From contig CAWJPA010000004.1 of assembly GCA_963844655.1 (NCBI GenBank), positions 1,054,001 to 1,118,000 of the forward strand: a DNA stretch of 64,000 nt, given 5' to 3'. How positions within the stretch are numbered: the stretch's first letter is position 1; every line of letters begins with the position of its first letter. A program made the position numbers and the translations under genes. Positions 1-7,979 of the stretch are shown piece after piece. A model generated the notes under the pieces. The model searched no databases, was not told the DNA's origin, and saw only the letters and a list, made by a program, of their open reading frames with translations. Source of the DNA: JASHPR01 sp963844655 (GTDB lineage: Bacteria; Actinomycetota; Actinomycetes; Streptosporangiales; Streptosporangiaceae).

Positions 1-132
1 GAGGAACACGAGATCGTCGAACGAGGGCATCCGGCGCTTGGCACCCCAGCCGCGGATCTCGTACCGCCCGAGCTCGGCCATCTCGTGGATCTGGCCGATC
101 ACCTCCGGTGGGTAGCTGTAGCTCGGTTCCAT
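1..132 (-). CDS. glxD: FMN-binding glutamate synthase domain protein (GlxD/MgsC type), 5' part only
   Basis: Only the first 44 codons lie in the window. They read out from an ATG preceded by a GAGG six bases upstream. The segment with YEIRGWGAKRRMP and FDDLVFL matches, from memory, the N-terminus of the stand-alone FMN-binding glutamate synthase subunit found next to glxB and glxC. In that family this subunit carries FMN and makes glutamate or N-methylglutamate using ammonia delivered by the amidotransferase subunit. Its normal partner glxC lies 1.76 kb upstream on the same strand, because a transposable element separates them, so it may lack its operon promoter. The identity rests on 44 residues plus context. 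Confidence 0.7.
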   Translation of the reverse strand, partial: MEPSYSYPPEVIGQIHEMAELGRYEIRGWGAKRRMPSFDDLVFL

Positions 133-236
133 CAGGCGCCTCGCGCGGGGACTACCAGCATCATGCGGCGGGAGGATTCCGGCAGCGATCCGCGTGTCAC
201 GCCTGACATAAGGATGTCGCAGGTATAACGTGAATC

Positions 237-662
237 GTGGCCAGTAAGGATCAGATTTCTGCAGGTAGTGCATATGATCTCGAATACCACTTCGAGTGGT
301 GCCCGAAGTACCGCCGCGAGGCCCTGGGCGGACCGGTGAAGCGCCGCTGCGAGGAACCGATCCGGGCCAAGGCTGCCGAATACAGATGGACGGTTGCGGA
401 CTTGGAGATCATCCCAGGCTGCGTGGATCTCTTCGTGAAAGCTCATCCGTCCGCCTCCGCCGCGCGTGTCGCAAAACAGTTCAAAGGCTTCACCTCAAGG
501 GCACTACGCGGCGAGTTCCCGCACCTGCGGTCCCGGCTGCCGACCCTGTGGTCGCGGTCATATCTCGCGGCCACCGTGGGGACAGTCTCGGCCGCGGCGG
601 TACAGCAGTATCTAGACACGCAGTACGGCCGGCCGTGGCGCAAGGAGCCACGCCAGCAATGA
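237..662 (+). CDS. tnpA: IS200-type transposase TnpA with degraded HUH motif
   Basis: 141 aa from a GTG start. The family signature WCPKYRR (residues 21-27) and the C-terminal helix with the nucleophile tyrosine (VQQY, Tyr125) are present, as expected for the small single-strand transposases of IS200/IS605. The metal-binding His-hydrophobic-His motif should fall at residues 62-64. Here it reads Cys-Val-Asp (GCVDLFV), so both histidines are gone. Known IS608 TnpA needs these histidines to position Mg for strand cleavage, so this copy is probably inactive. Length and the rest of the fold look normal and the frame is open, which suggests recent inactivation. Confidence 0.85.
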   Translation: MASKDQISAGSAYDLEYHFEWCPKYRREALGGPVKRRCEEPIRAKAAEYRWTVADLEIIPGCVDLFVKAHPSASAARVAKQFKGFTSRALRGEFPHLRSRLPTLWSRSYLAATVGTVSAAAVQQYLDTQYGRPWRKEPRQQ

Positions 663-1843
663 GGCGCGCATACAAGTTCCGTGCCTTCCCTACCGACCCG
701 CAGGCGCGACGCGCCGGCCGGCTCTTGGCTGACCACTGCGACCTGTACAACGCCGCACTGCAGGAGCGTCGCGAGGCTTGGCGGATGCGGAAAGTCCGCA
801 TTGCGTACCTGAACCAGTCGGCACAACTGAAAGAGATCCGGCGTCACGATCCGGAGGGACAGGGCCGACACTCGTTCACCGCGCAGCAGCAGACGCTGCG
901 GCGGCTCGCGGTAGTGTTCGAAGCCTTCCACGACCGGACGGCTAAGGATCAGGCCGGATACCCGCGGTTTAAGCCATACCAGCGTTTCAACCAGGTCAGT
1001 TTCGTGGCCGGGGACGGCGCGAAGTGGAAGCCTGCGGAAGGCGGCCGGTGGGCACTTGCCACGTTCCAGGCGGCCGGCACGGTAAAAGTCCGCCAGCACC
1101 GTGCCGTGCGCGGCGCCGTCAAGACGCTCCAGCTGAAGCGGGAGCACCGCCGCTGGTATGTGATCGTGGTGGCCGAAGCTGAGCCGACGCCGCTGCCCTC
1201 CACTGGCAGGGTGATCGGCGTCGACATGGGCGTGGCTCGGTTCCTTACGACCTCCGACGGTGAGATTGTCGCCAATCCCCGGTGTCTCGCTTCGGCTCAG
1301 CAAGGGATCACTAACCTGCAACGGCGCAGGGATCGGGCCCAGCGTGGGTCGGGGAACCAGAAGCGGACCCGCCGCCAGCTGGCCCGTGAATGGCGGAAGA
1401 TCCGCAACCAGCGCCGCGATTTTCACCACAAGACCGCCCGGGCGCTGATTGATACATGCGACGTGATCGGGCTGGAGAAGCTGCGGGTCGCGGACATGAC
1501 ACGCCGTCCCGCGCCGAAACCAGACCCCGGCAGCCCGGGCTCCTGGCTGCCTAACGGCGCAGCGGCCAAAGCCGGGCTGAACAAGTCGATCCTCGACGCT
1601 GGCTGGGCCCAGTTCACTAGCATCCTTGTCAGCAAAGCGGAAGAAGCTGGCCGACGCGTGATCCTGGTGAACCCGGCCAACACCAGCGCCGATTGTCACC
1701 AGTGCGGGAAACGGTGCAGCCGACCGCATCAGGACACAGTTATCTGTCCGGCGCACGGCATGATGGACGCCGACATCAACGGCGCGCGTAACGTTTATGC
1801 CAGGGCCGGGCTGGGCTCTGGTCAGGCCATGCAAGCAGCCTGA
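659..1843 (+). CDS. tnpB: TnpB, RNA-guided RuvC-like nuclease of the IS605 element
   Basis: 394 aa. The ATG overlaps the tnpA stop as ATGA, typical of translational coupling in this family. The RuvC-like catalytic residues can be placed: Asp189 in GVDMGV, Glu273 in IGLEKL and Asp372 in DADINGARN. A zinc-binding segment lies between them at Cys346-x2-Cys349 and Cys363-x2-His366, with histidine as fourth ligand. TnpB proteins use a guide RNA made from the element's right end to cut the donor-joint site. Here the guide would be read through the hairpin at 1848-1867 into the tail of glxC. All active-site residues are present, in contrast to the damaged TnpA. Confidence 0.9.
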   Translation: MRRAYKFRAFPTDPQARRAGRLLADHCDLYNAALQERREAWRMRKVRIAYLNQSAQLKEIRRHDPEGQGRHSFTAQQQTLRRLAVVFEAFHDRTAKDQAGYPRFKPYQRFNQVSFVAGDGAKWKPAEGGRWALATFQAAGTVKVRQHRAVRGAVKTLQLKREHRRWYVIVVAEAEPTPLPSTGRVIGVDMGVARFLTTSDGEIVANPRCLASAQQGITNLQRRRDRAQRGSGNQKRTRRQLAREWRKIRNQRRDFHHKTARALIDTCDVIGLEKLRVADMTRRPAPKPDPGSPGSWLPNGAAAKAGLNKSILDAGWAQFTSILVSKAEEAGRRVILVNPANTSADCHQCGKRCSRPHQDTVICPAHGMMDADINGARNVYARAGLGSGQAMQAA

Positions 1844-1847
1844 AAAG

Positions 1848-1867
1848 CTGGCGGCTACCGCCGCCAG
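1848..1867 (+). repeat. Perfect hairpin at the IS605 right end
   Basis: CTGGCGGC, a four-base loop TACC, then GCCGCCAG, five bases after the tnpB stop. Subterminal hairpins of this kind mark the right end of IS605 elements and form the 3' stem of the TnpB guide RNA. A weaker second stem (ACCAG / CTGGT) follows at 1875-1889. The exact cleavage site is not visible. Confidence 0.7.
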
Positions 1868-1893
1868 AGCAGTCACCAGTACCTCTGGTTCTT

Positions 1894-2586
1894 TCAGTAT
1901 CTCTGGTCCTTCAGCGCGTCGAAACGGTACAGGTTCTTCGCGGACGCGACCCGGGTCACGTCCTCGGCGCGGATGTGCGAGAAGCCGGCCTGCGCGGCGA
2001 GCTCCCGCACCCGCCGGACGTCGTCTTCGGTCAGGTCCTCGACCCTGGCGTCGGAGCCCAGCGACTTTATCGTGCCGCCGATGTAGATCACGGCCTCGTA
2101 GAGCGAGTCGCCAAGCGAGTCGGCCGCGTCACCTCCCACGAGGATGGTGCCCGCCTGGGCCATGAACCCGCTCATATGGCCGACGTCCCCGGCCACCGCG
2201 ATCGTGCCGCCCTTGAGCGAGATACCGGTCCGGGACGAGGCGTCACCCTCGATCACGATCAGGCCGCCTCGCGCCGACGCGCCGGTGCACTCCGAGGCGT
2301 TCCCCCGGACCCGGATCGTGCCTGACATCAGGTTGTCGCCCGTGGACCAGCCGACGAACCCGTTGACCTCGATGTCCGGGCCGTCGCCGAGCCCGCCGAT
2401 GAAGTAGCCGGCGTTGCCCGCGATCGTGATGTCGAGCTGGGCGGTCAGGCCCACGGCCAGGTTGTGCCGGCCGCGCGGCTCGGTGATGCGAACCGCCGTG
2501 CCGTCAGGAAGCTGGCGCAGCGCCTCGTTCAGATCGCGCACCGAGAGCCCGGCGCAGCTGAGCTCGACGGCGGTTACTCGTGCCAC
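1894..2586 (-). CDS. glxC: GXGXG-domain subunit of glutamate synthase-like enzyme (GlxC/MgsB)
   Basis: 230 aa. The start is a GTG eight bases after GAGGAG inside the 3' end of glxB, giving a 13-base overlap. The protein is a series of glycine-rich turns (for example residues with GNAGYFIGGLGDG and GDVGHMSGFMAQAGTILVGG), the pattern of the beta-helix 'GXGXG' domain that forms the C-terminal part of large glutamate synthases. The family's stand-alone versions act with an amidotransferase (GlxB) and an FMN subunit (GlxD). The gene ends in ALKDQRY and looks complete. The downstream partner is displaced by the IS605 element. Whether the product is glutamate or N-methylglutamate cannot be told from sequence. 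Confidence 0.88.
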   Translation of the reverse strand: MARVTAVELSCAGLSVRDLNEALRQLPDGTAVRITEPRGRHNLAVGLTAQLDITIAGNAGYFIGGLGDGPDIEVNGFVGWSTGDNLMSGTIRVRGNASECTGASARGGLIVIEGDASSRTGISLKGGTIAVAGDVGHMSGFMAQAGTILVGGDAADSLGDSLYEAVIYIGGTIKSLGSDARVEDLTEDDVRRVRELAAQAGFSHIRAEDVTRVASAKNLYRFDALKDQRY

Positions 2587-3467
2587 GTGTAGATCTCCTC
2601 GGGCATGGGCTCGAAGACCTCCGCCTTCTCCACCCCGGGGAGGTCGGCCAGCGCCACGTACTCGGAGGCGACGGCCACGTAATCCGCGGTCTCGGCGACC
2701 ACCATCGGCTTGCACGCGAACGAGTCGCGCACCACCGCGAACGATGCCCCCGACGAGACCAGCAGCGTGAAGAAGCCGTCGAACACCTTGGTCACGCGGC
2801 GCAGGGCTTCGTCCAGATCTGCACCGTGCTCCAGCTCACGGGCGATGAATCTGGCCGCCACCTCGGAGTCGTTGTCGGTGTCGAAGCGGACGCCCGCGGC
2901 AGCCAGTTCCCTGCGGATGCTGGCGTAGTTCGAGAACGACCCGTTGTGCACTAGAGCCAGGTCCGCGGCGGAAGCGAACGGGTGCGAGTGCTCGGTGGTC
3001 ACCGCCGACTCGGTCGCCATCCGGGTATGGCCGGTGGCCTGGTAGCCGGACATGCCGGACACCCCGTAGCGGGCACATACCTCGGCGGCAGGGCCGACGT
3101 CCTTGTACACCTCCATCGCGGTCCCGTAGCCGAACAGCCTGACGCCCTGATCGATGTCCGCCAGCAGGCGCTGCACCCGCTCGGGCTCGAGACCGGTCAC
3201 CACGACCGCGTCGCGTCCGCGGCGGCGCAGCTCGGCCGGCTGGCCCGCGGCCTCAAACGCGGCGCGGAAGCTCACCCAGTCGTAGTCATCCGCCGGGGCG
3301 CAGATCGAGTACTTCAGCGCGCCGGCCGGGACGTCGTGACGGTAGATCGCCACCCCGGTCGAGTCCGGCCCCCGCGAGGCGAGCACGTCCAGCATCGGGA
3401 CGACCAGCTCGCCAAGGACGGGATAAAGATCCGGATTCTTGAGCCGGAGGCCGACGATCCCGCACAT
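2574..3467 (-). CDS. glxB: Class II glutamine amidotransferase subunit (GlxB/MgsA)
   Basis: 297 aa starting MCGIVG, so Cys2 becomes the N-terminal nucleophile that hydrolyses glutamine. ATG is preceded by GGGAGG. Class II amidotransferase features follow: RGPDSTG near residue 35, GHTRMATES near 147, and HNGSFSNY and DTDNDSEV further on. It lacks a synthase domain, which is supplied by glxC and glxD downstream in the same transcript. The family feeds ammonia to an FMN synthase that makes glutamate or, in methylamine users, N-methylglutamate. The neighbourhood has no methylamine genes beyond a TMADH-like flavoprotein 6 kb away, so the substrate is open. Confidence 0.9.
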   Translation of the reverse strand: MCGIVGLRLKNPDLYPVLGELVVPMLDVLASRGPDSTGVAIYRHDVPAGALKYSICAPADDYDWVSFRAAFEAAGQPAELRRRGRDAVVVTGLEPERVQRLLADIDQGVRLFGYGTAMEVYKDVGPAAEVCARYGVSGMSGYQATGHTRMATESAVTTEHSHPFASAADLALVHNGSFSNYASIRRELAAAGVRFDTDNDSEVAARFIARELEHGADLDEALRRVTKVFDGFFTLLVSSGASFAVVRDSFACKPMVVAETADYVAVASEYVALADLPGVEKAEVFEPMPEEIYTWHE

Positions 3468-3547
3468 GCACCCTCCCCAGAGACCCGCTGCCAGGAGGCT
3501 AACATGATCAGCGAAATCCGAACACGGTCATACCGGGTCGAAGACGG

Positions 3548-4756
3548 CTACGCGTCGATCCCGAGCCAGGTGGCGAACGATCTCAGCTCTTCGCTCGGGC
3601 GCGGCTCGGCGTGCGCGATGGCCTGGACCGTGTCCCGGACCATCGGATGGTGCCTGGCCTGCTGCGGGGCGACCCGCCGGGCGCGGTTCAGCGCGCTCAG
3701 GGCCCGGTGCCGATCGCCGTGGTACAGCCAGCCTCTGGCCACCTCGATGTGGTAATGGCCCACCCGTACCGGGGGCAGGCGGTCGAGATAGCCGGCCCGG
3801 TGCACATCATCGGCGCGGCTCACCGCCAGCGTCCCGTCGGCCATCTCGACGGCGGCCGACACCTCGTGCAGGCCGACATTCGCCGTACCGAACTCCATCC
3901 CGTAGTGGTTGGCCCCGTCCGGGACGGTGGCCGCGATCCCCCTGGCCTCGGCCAGGTGAGCATCGGATTCCTGGCGGCGGCCCGCGCGGGCGGCCAGGAC
4001 CGCCGAGCGCAGGTGCAGGCTCCCGTAGACGCTGCGGGCCGCCTCGTCCAGGCGTGCCGGGTCCGGGCCGAGCTCGCCGCGGGTGCGTTCCATCAGCGCC
4101 AGGCCCTGGTCGTAGGCGGCGGCGCCGAGCAGCGACCCGCCCCGGGACCACTGGGTCCGCGCGACCCGCAGCGGGTCCCCGCACTGGCGGGACGCCCACT
4201 CGATCCGGTCCAGGGTCAGCGCCCGCAGGTCGGCGTGGCCGAGCTGATGGGCGAGCCCGGCGATGCCGCCGTAGGCCTCGGCCAGCAGCGCATACAGCGC
4301 TGGCCGCTCGGCGTCGCCGGCCGCGGCGATCGCCGCCTGCAGTTCGGCCAGCAACCCGGGCAGCGTCTGGCTGAGCTGCAGGTACCGGGCCTGGCGGCCG
4401 AGTTGGGATACGGCCGCGACCTCGGCGCGCAGCTCTCCGGCCGGGCGCAGCCTGACGTCGCCGGGCGGCGGCAGATCGTAGGCCAGCAGCGCGCGGCGTA
4501 ACGGCTCGACCGCGCCCCGCAGGGCGGCGCCGCTGCCCGGTCCCGCGTAGGGCTGACCGGTGACCCGGGTCACATCGACCCCGAGGGCGCGCGCGACCGC
4601 GCCGATGAAGGCCGGGCTGGCCGGGACGGCACCGGTCTCGACCTTGGCGAGGAGGCTGTAGGAGACCCGGGACCGGCGCGCCAGCTCACGGGCGGTCCAG
4701 CCCCGCGTCTTGCGAATGGCCGCGACCCTAGCGCCTATCCTGTCCCGTTCTGTCAT
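3548..4756 (-). CDS. XRE-family regulator with TPR-like C-terminal domain
   Basis: 402 aa. Residues about 8-65 form a helix-turn-helix of the XRE type (TARELARRSRVSYSLLAKVETG). The remaining 330 residues are alanine- and leucine-rich paired helices resembling tetratricopeptide repeats, a domain arrangement common in actinomycete regulators. It lies 80 bases upstream of glxB on the same strand and is divergent, across 98 bases, from a small protein that often accompanies such regulators. The ligand and targets are unknown. The start has only a weak GGGA upstream, so a leaderless transcript is possible. Confidence 0.8.
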   Translation of the reverse strand: MTERDRIGARVAAIRKTRGWTARELARRSRVSYSLLAKVETGAVPASPAFIGAVARALGVDVTRVTGQPYAGPGSGAALRGAVEPLRRALLAYDLPPPGDVRLRPAGELRAEVAAVSQLGRQARYLQLSQTLPGLLAELQAAIAAAGDAERPALYALLAEAYGGIAGLAHQLGHADLRALTLDRIEWASRQCGDPLRVARTQWSRGGSLLGAAAYDQGLALMERTRGELGPDPARLDEAARSVYGSLHLRSAVLAARAGRRQESDAHLAEARGIAATVPDGANHYGMEFGTANVGLHEVSAAVEMADGTLAVSRADDVHRAGYLDRLPPVRVGHYHIEVARGWLYHGDRHRALSALNRARRVAPQQARHHPMVRDTVQAIAHAEPRPSEELRSFATWLGIDA

Positions 4757-4854
4757 ATCCCTTAGTCCCGGAGTTTCAGACGATTTGCAATTTCCCGGCT
4801 ATCGTCCGCATCCATGCTCGCTTGTAATAGCTGGAACATCAACAGGGAAGGACC

Positions 4855-5100
4855 ATGACCGACAAACCCCGCCTTACCAGCACCGCGGAAACGCTCGAAG
4901 CCGCATTCAGCGGGCGCTGGGGCATCTGGCTCAGTGACACCGGCCGCTGGTGGGCCTCCCACCGCGCCGCGCTGACCGCGGCCGAGTTAGCCGCCGGATG
5001 CGTCCCGTTCGTACGGGCAGATACCACGTCCCAGCTCGTTGAGCGCATCCAGGCACAGGAGGAACTGCTGACCCAGGCGGGCCAGCGCCGCCGGGCCTGA
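4855..5100 (+). CDS. Small conserved actinobacterial protein (81 aa), divergent from XRE regulator
   Basis: ATG three bases after GGAAGG. It is tryptophan-rich in the middle (RWGIWLSDTGRWWASH) with an alanine-rich amphipathic C-terminal half and no signal peptide or membrane segment. I do not know a function. Its strong ribosome binding site and head-to-head position with the regulator at 3548-4756 suggest the two are co-controlled, possibly as a regulator and small partner protein. Confidence 0.7.
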   Translation: MTDKPRLTSTAETLEAAFSGRWGIWLSDTGRWWASHRAALTAAELAAGCVPFVRADTTSQLVERIQAQEELLTQAGQRRRA

Positions 5101-5182
5101 CGGGCTAGCTCCAGCGTGTGATCATTTTCCCGGGGCCGGACCTGGGCCTGATCGGTTTCCGGGCGGGCCAGGAATTGTCCTG

Positions 5183-6085
5183 TTAGCGGCGGGCGACGAT
5201 GGCCGCGTAGGTCCGCTCAAGCGCCCGCATGGTCTGTTTGTAGTTGCGCTGCGCAACGGCGACAAACAGGCAGTCCACAACGGTCAGCGCGGCGATCCTG
5301 CTGGCCATTGCGCCGGACCGGAATGTCGTCTCCCTAGCCGCGGTGGTGAGGACGTGGTCGGCCACGCCGGCGATCGATGACCCGGGGAAGTTCGTGATCG
5401 CCACCGTGGTGGCCTGCTGCTGCCTGGCCTCGGCCAGGCTGCCGACCGTGTCCGCGGTCATCCCGGTGTGCGAGATGCCGATGGCCACGTCACCACGCTT
5501 CAGCAGCGCGGCCGAGGTGACCGCGCTGTGCGGGTCGGGCCACGCGTACACGATCCGCTCGATGCGGTGCAGCTTCTGCTGCAGATCCAGGGCGACGAAC
5601 GCACTGGCCCCGACGCCGTAGATGTCGATGCGGCGGGCGCGGACGATGGCGTCGACGACCGCGCTGAGCGTCTCCGCGTTGAGCTGCGCGGCCGTCTCCT
5701 CCACCGCGCGCGCGTCGGCGTGCGCGATTTTCTTGATCACCTCGTCGATGCTGTCCTGCGGCCCGATGTCGCTGCCGATGTCCTCCCAGCCCCTGGCCTG
5801 CCCGGCCTGCGCCGCGGCCGCGAGGGCCAGCCTGAGCTCGGGGTAGCCGGGGAAGCCCATAGCCCGGCAGAACCTGATCACCGTGGTTCCCGATGTGCGG
5901 CACGCCTCGGCCAACTCGGAGATGGTCTTGGCCGCGACACCCGCCGGGTCTTGCACCACCGCGGCGGCGACCCGCCGCTCGGCGGGGGCCAGGTTCGGGG
6001 TGAGGGCGCGCACGTGGGCGAGGAGCGTCTGCGGAGTGTGCTCGGGCGACTCCTGTGCTGAGGTGCCCCGCGCTGGTTGCGGCAT
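5183..6085 (-). CDS. MurR/RpiR-family transcriptional regulator
   Basis: 300 aa from ATG at 6085. An N-terminal helix-turn-helix (residues about 20-80, with TISELAEACRTSGTTVIRFC) is followed by a SIS sugar-isomerase domain (about 130-270, GVGASAFVALDL and GISHTGMTADT). RpiR regulators sense phosphosugars through the SIS fold. With MurQ and an amino-sugar kinase on the same strand nearby, MurNAc-6-phosphate is the obvious candidate. No clear Shine-Dalgarno is seen. TACAGT six bases upstream of ATG could be a -10 box of a leaderless transcript. A longer reading frame runs to 6184 but would cross the divergent methyltransferase start. Confidence 0.85.
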   Translation of the reverse strand: MPQPARGTSAQESPEHTPQTLLAHVRALTPNLAPAERRVAAAVVQDPAGVAAKTISELAEACRTSGTTVIRFCRAMGFPGYPELRLALAAAAQAGQARGWEDIGSDIGPQDSIDEVIKKIAHADARAVEETAAQLNAETLSAVVDAIVRARRIDIYGVGASAFVALDLQQKLHRIERIVYAWPDPHSAVTSAALLKRGDVAIGISHTGMTADTVGSLAEARQQQATTVAITNFPGSSIAGVADHVLTTAARETTFRSGAMASRIAALTVVDCLFVAVAQRNYKQTMRALERTYAAIVARR

Positions 6086-6159
6086 GGCGCCACTGTACGA
6101 TGCCCAGCCGCCGACGTGCGGCGACGCCCCTGGATGCGCCCTGTGGCAGGCTGTCAGCG

Positions 6160-6939
6160 ATGGCCGAGGCACGGTGGGGAGCACGGTTCGGGCAGGCGTT
6201 CGCCGGGCCGGCGTCGGCCGTGCGCGAGCGCATCTGGCGTGAGGTATACGGGCCCGAGTACCCGGACGGCGTCGACCCGTTCAGCTACATCAGCGTGACC
6301 GAGCTGCAGCTCTTCGCCCGCGAGACCCGGGTCGGCGGCGGCCAGTGCCTGGTCGACATCGGCTGCGGCCGTGGCGGGCCCGGTCTCTGGGTGGCCGCTG
6401 CGACCGGGGCCAGGCTCATCGGCCTCGACATCACCGAATCCGCGCTGGGCGCGGCCCGGCGCCAGGCGGACCGGGCCGGCCTGGCGGGCCGGGCCGAATT
6501 CCGCCGGGGCAGCTTTGAGGACACCGGGCTTCCCGATCGCTCCACCCACGCGGTCATGAGCGTCGACGCGCTGCTGTTCACGCCCAGCAAGCGGGCCGCA
6601 GCCGCCGAACTGGCCAGGATCACCGTTCCCGGCGGCCGGCTGGTGCTGACCAGCTGGGACTATCACCGCCGCCCGCCCGCCCGGCCGGAGCAGGTCGGCG
6701 ACCACCGCCCGCTTCTGGATGAGGCGGGCTTCGACATCGTCAGCTACGCCGAGACCGAGGCCTGGCGCGAGCGGCAGGAACGCACGGGCCTGGCGATGCT
6801 CGCGGCCGTCGAGGAGCTGGCGGCCGAGGCGGGCGCTGATCCGGGCGAGGTGCGGGCGGGCATCGAGGAGATGCACGCCACCATGGACTGCATGATCCGG
6901 CGCGTGCTGATGGTGGCCCAGCGACGGCGGCCTGGCTAG
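6160..6939 (+). CDS. Class I SAM-dependent methyltransferase
   Basis: 259 aa. SAM-binding motif I is at residues 64-80 (LVDIGCGRGGPGLWVA), followed by the acidic strand end GLDIT and a later GGRLVLTSWD strand. The substrate is unknown. It is divergent from the RpiR-type regulator and its stop overlaps the 3' end of the serine hydrolase gene on the other strand by four bases. It sits inside the murein-recycling group but runs the other way, so a link to that pathway is only positional. No Shine-Dalgarno is apparent. CAGGCT, seven bases upstream of the ATG, may serve a leaderless transcript. Confidence 0.82.
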   Translation: MAEARWGARFGQAFAGPASAVRERIWREVYGPEYPDGVDPFSYISVTELQLFARETRVGGGQCLVDIGCGRGGPGLWVAAATGARLIGLDITESALGAARRQADRAGLAGRAEFRRGSFEDTGLPDRSTHAVMSVDALLFTPSKRAAAAELARITVPGGRLVLTSWDYHRRPPARPEQVGDHRPLLDEAGFDIVSYAETEAWRERQERTGLAMLAAVEELAAEAGADPGEVRAGIEEMHATMDCMIRRVLMVAQRRRPG

Positions 6940-7928
6940 CCGAGCAGCGCGGCCGCCACGGCCGCGTGTACCTGCTTGCGCAGGCCGACGACCGAGTGCT
7001 CAGGGCCGCGCCCGAAGTGCACCGCGTTGGTCAGCAGGACCGCCCACAGGCCGCTGCCGGCGTCCACGGACAGGCTGGTGCCGGTGAACCCGGTGTGCCC
7101 GGCACCCGACCAGGGCCACCCATCGCCCATGTTGTCCCACGTGTCGCCGCGCAGCCCCCAGCCGAGACCGCGGCGGCCGCCCAGGCCCTCGGTCTGGCAG
7201 CGCAGTGCCTCGGCCGGCCAGTCCCCCCGGACCCAGGCCGCGGCGTAGCGGGCCAGGTCGGCCGCGGTGCCGAACAGGCCGGCGTGGCCGGCCACCCCGC
7301 CCAGCGCTGCGGCGTTCTCGTCGTGGACCACCCCCACCTTGGCCACGCCGAGCACCGGCTCGGTGGCCGCGATGCGGTCCGCCCACGACGCGGGCGGCCG
7401 GTACCTGGTCTGGCCCAGGCCGAGCGGGGCGCACACCACGTCCTGGGTCAGCTCGTCCAGCCCGCGGCCTGCGACCGCGGCGGCCAGCTCGCCCAGGATG
7501 ATGAAGCCGACGTCGGAGTAGCAGAAAGCAGAGCCGGGCGGAGCGGCCAGCGGCTCGGCCATCGCGGCGGCCAGGATCTCGGCTGGCTCGTGCAGGCGCC
7601 GGTGGTACCTCCGCTGGCCGGGCAGGCCGGAGGTGTGCGTGAGCAGATGCCGAGCCGTCACCAGGGCCTTGCCGTCCCCGGCGAACGCGGGCAGATAACG
7701 GCGCACCGGCTCATCCAGGCCCACCTCGCCCCGGCCGGCCAGCCACAGCAGGCACGGCGTGGTCGCGATGACCTTGGTCAGCGAGGCGAGATCAAAGACC
7801 GTGTCCGCCGTCATCGGCCGCCGGGCGGCCCTGTCCCGCTGGGCGTCCCCCGCCACGTGCCACAGCAGCGGGTCCGCGCTGCGCAGCCCCGCGGCGAGGA
7901 CCGCGCCGGGCATCATCCCGGCCGCCAC
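6936..7928 (-). CDS. Serine hydrolase of the beta-lactamase/penicillin-binding protein fold
   Basis: About 330 aa. The serine nucleophile motif is SLTK (residues 49-52), the second motif is YSD (in FCYSDVGF), and HTGFTG fits the KTG position, as in class C beta-lactamase-like esterases. No signal peptide is evident. The gene follows the BadF-type kinase with the spacing of an operon, and such hydrolases often accompany murQ in actinobacteria, so a role in processing peptidoglycan fragments is likely but not proven. The true start may lie up to eight codons upstream (CTG at 7952), because homologous proteins begin with a helix like LTELVDRAVAAG just before the GTG used here. Confidence 0.8.
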   Translation of the reverse strand: MAAGMMPGAVLAAGLRSADPLLWHVAGDAQRDRAARRPMTADTVFDLASLTKVIATTPCLLWLAGRGEVGLDEPVRRYLPAFAGDGKALVTARHLLTHTSGLPGQRRYHRRLHEPAEILAAAMAEPLAAPPGSAFCYSDVGFIILGELAAAVAGRGLDELTQDVVCAPLGLGQTRYRPPASWADRIAATEPVLGVAKVGVVHDENAAALGGVAGHAGLFGTAADLARYAAAWVRGDWPAEALRCQTEGLGGRRGLGWGLRGDTWDNMGDGWPWSGAGHTGFTGTSLSVDAGSGLWAVLLTNAVHFGRGPEHSVVGLRKQVHAAVAAALLG

Positions 7929-7979
7929 CGCGCGGTCGACGAGCTCCGTCAGCCGGCGTGGCCATATCGTCTCCGGAGG

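Larger units (their letters stand above)
150..1889 (+). mobile_element. IS200/IS605-type element between glxC and glxD
   Basis: The element consists of tnpA and tnpB in ATGA overlap, followed by a perfect hairpin at 1848-1867. It sits between two genes that are normally adjacent and is transcribed against them. Elements of this group have no terminal inverted repeats and make no target duplication, so exact ends cannot be read here. The left end lies somewhere in 135-236 and the right end in 1868-1893. TnpA looks catalytically dead and TnpB looks intact (see the individual entries), so the element is probably immobile unless it is helped in trans. Confidence 0.8.

Noticed and set aside
132..446. 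Minus-strand frame ending just before glxD as an alternative glxC tail
   Set aside because: glxC already ends in a family-like C-terminus at 1894; this frame is antisense to tnpA and its end only coincides with the glxD start.
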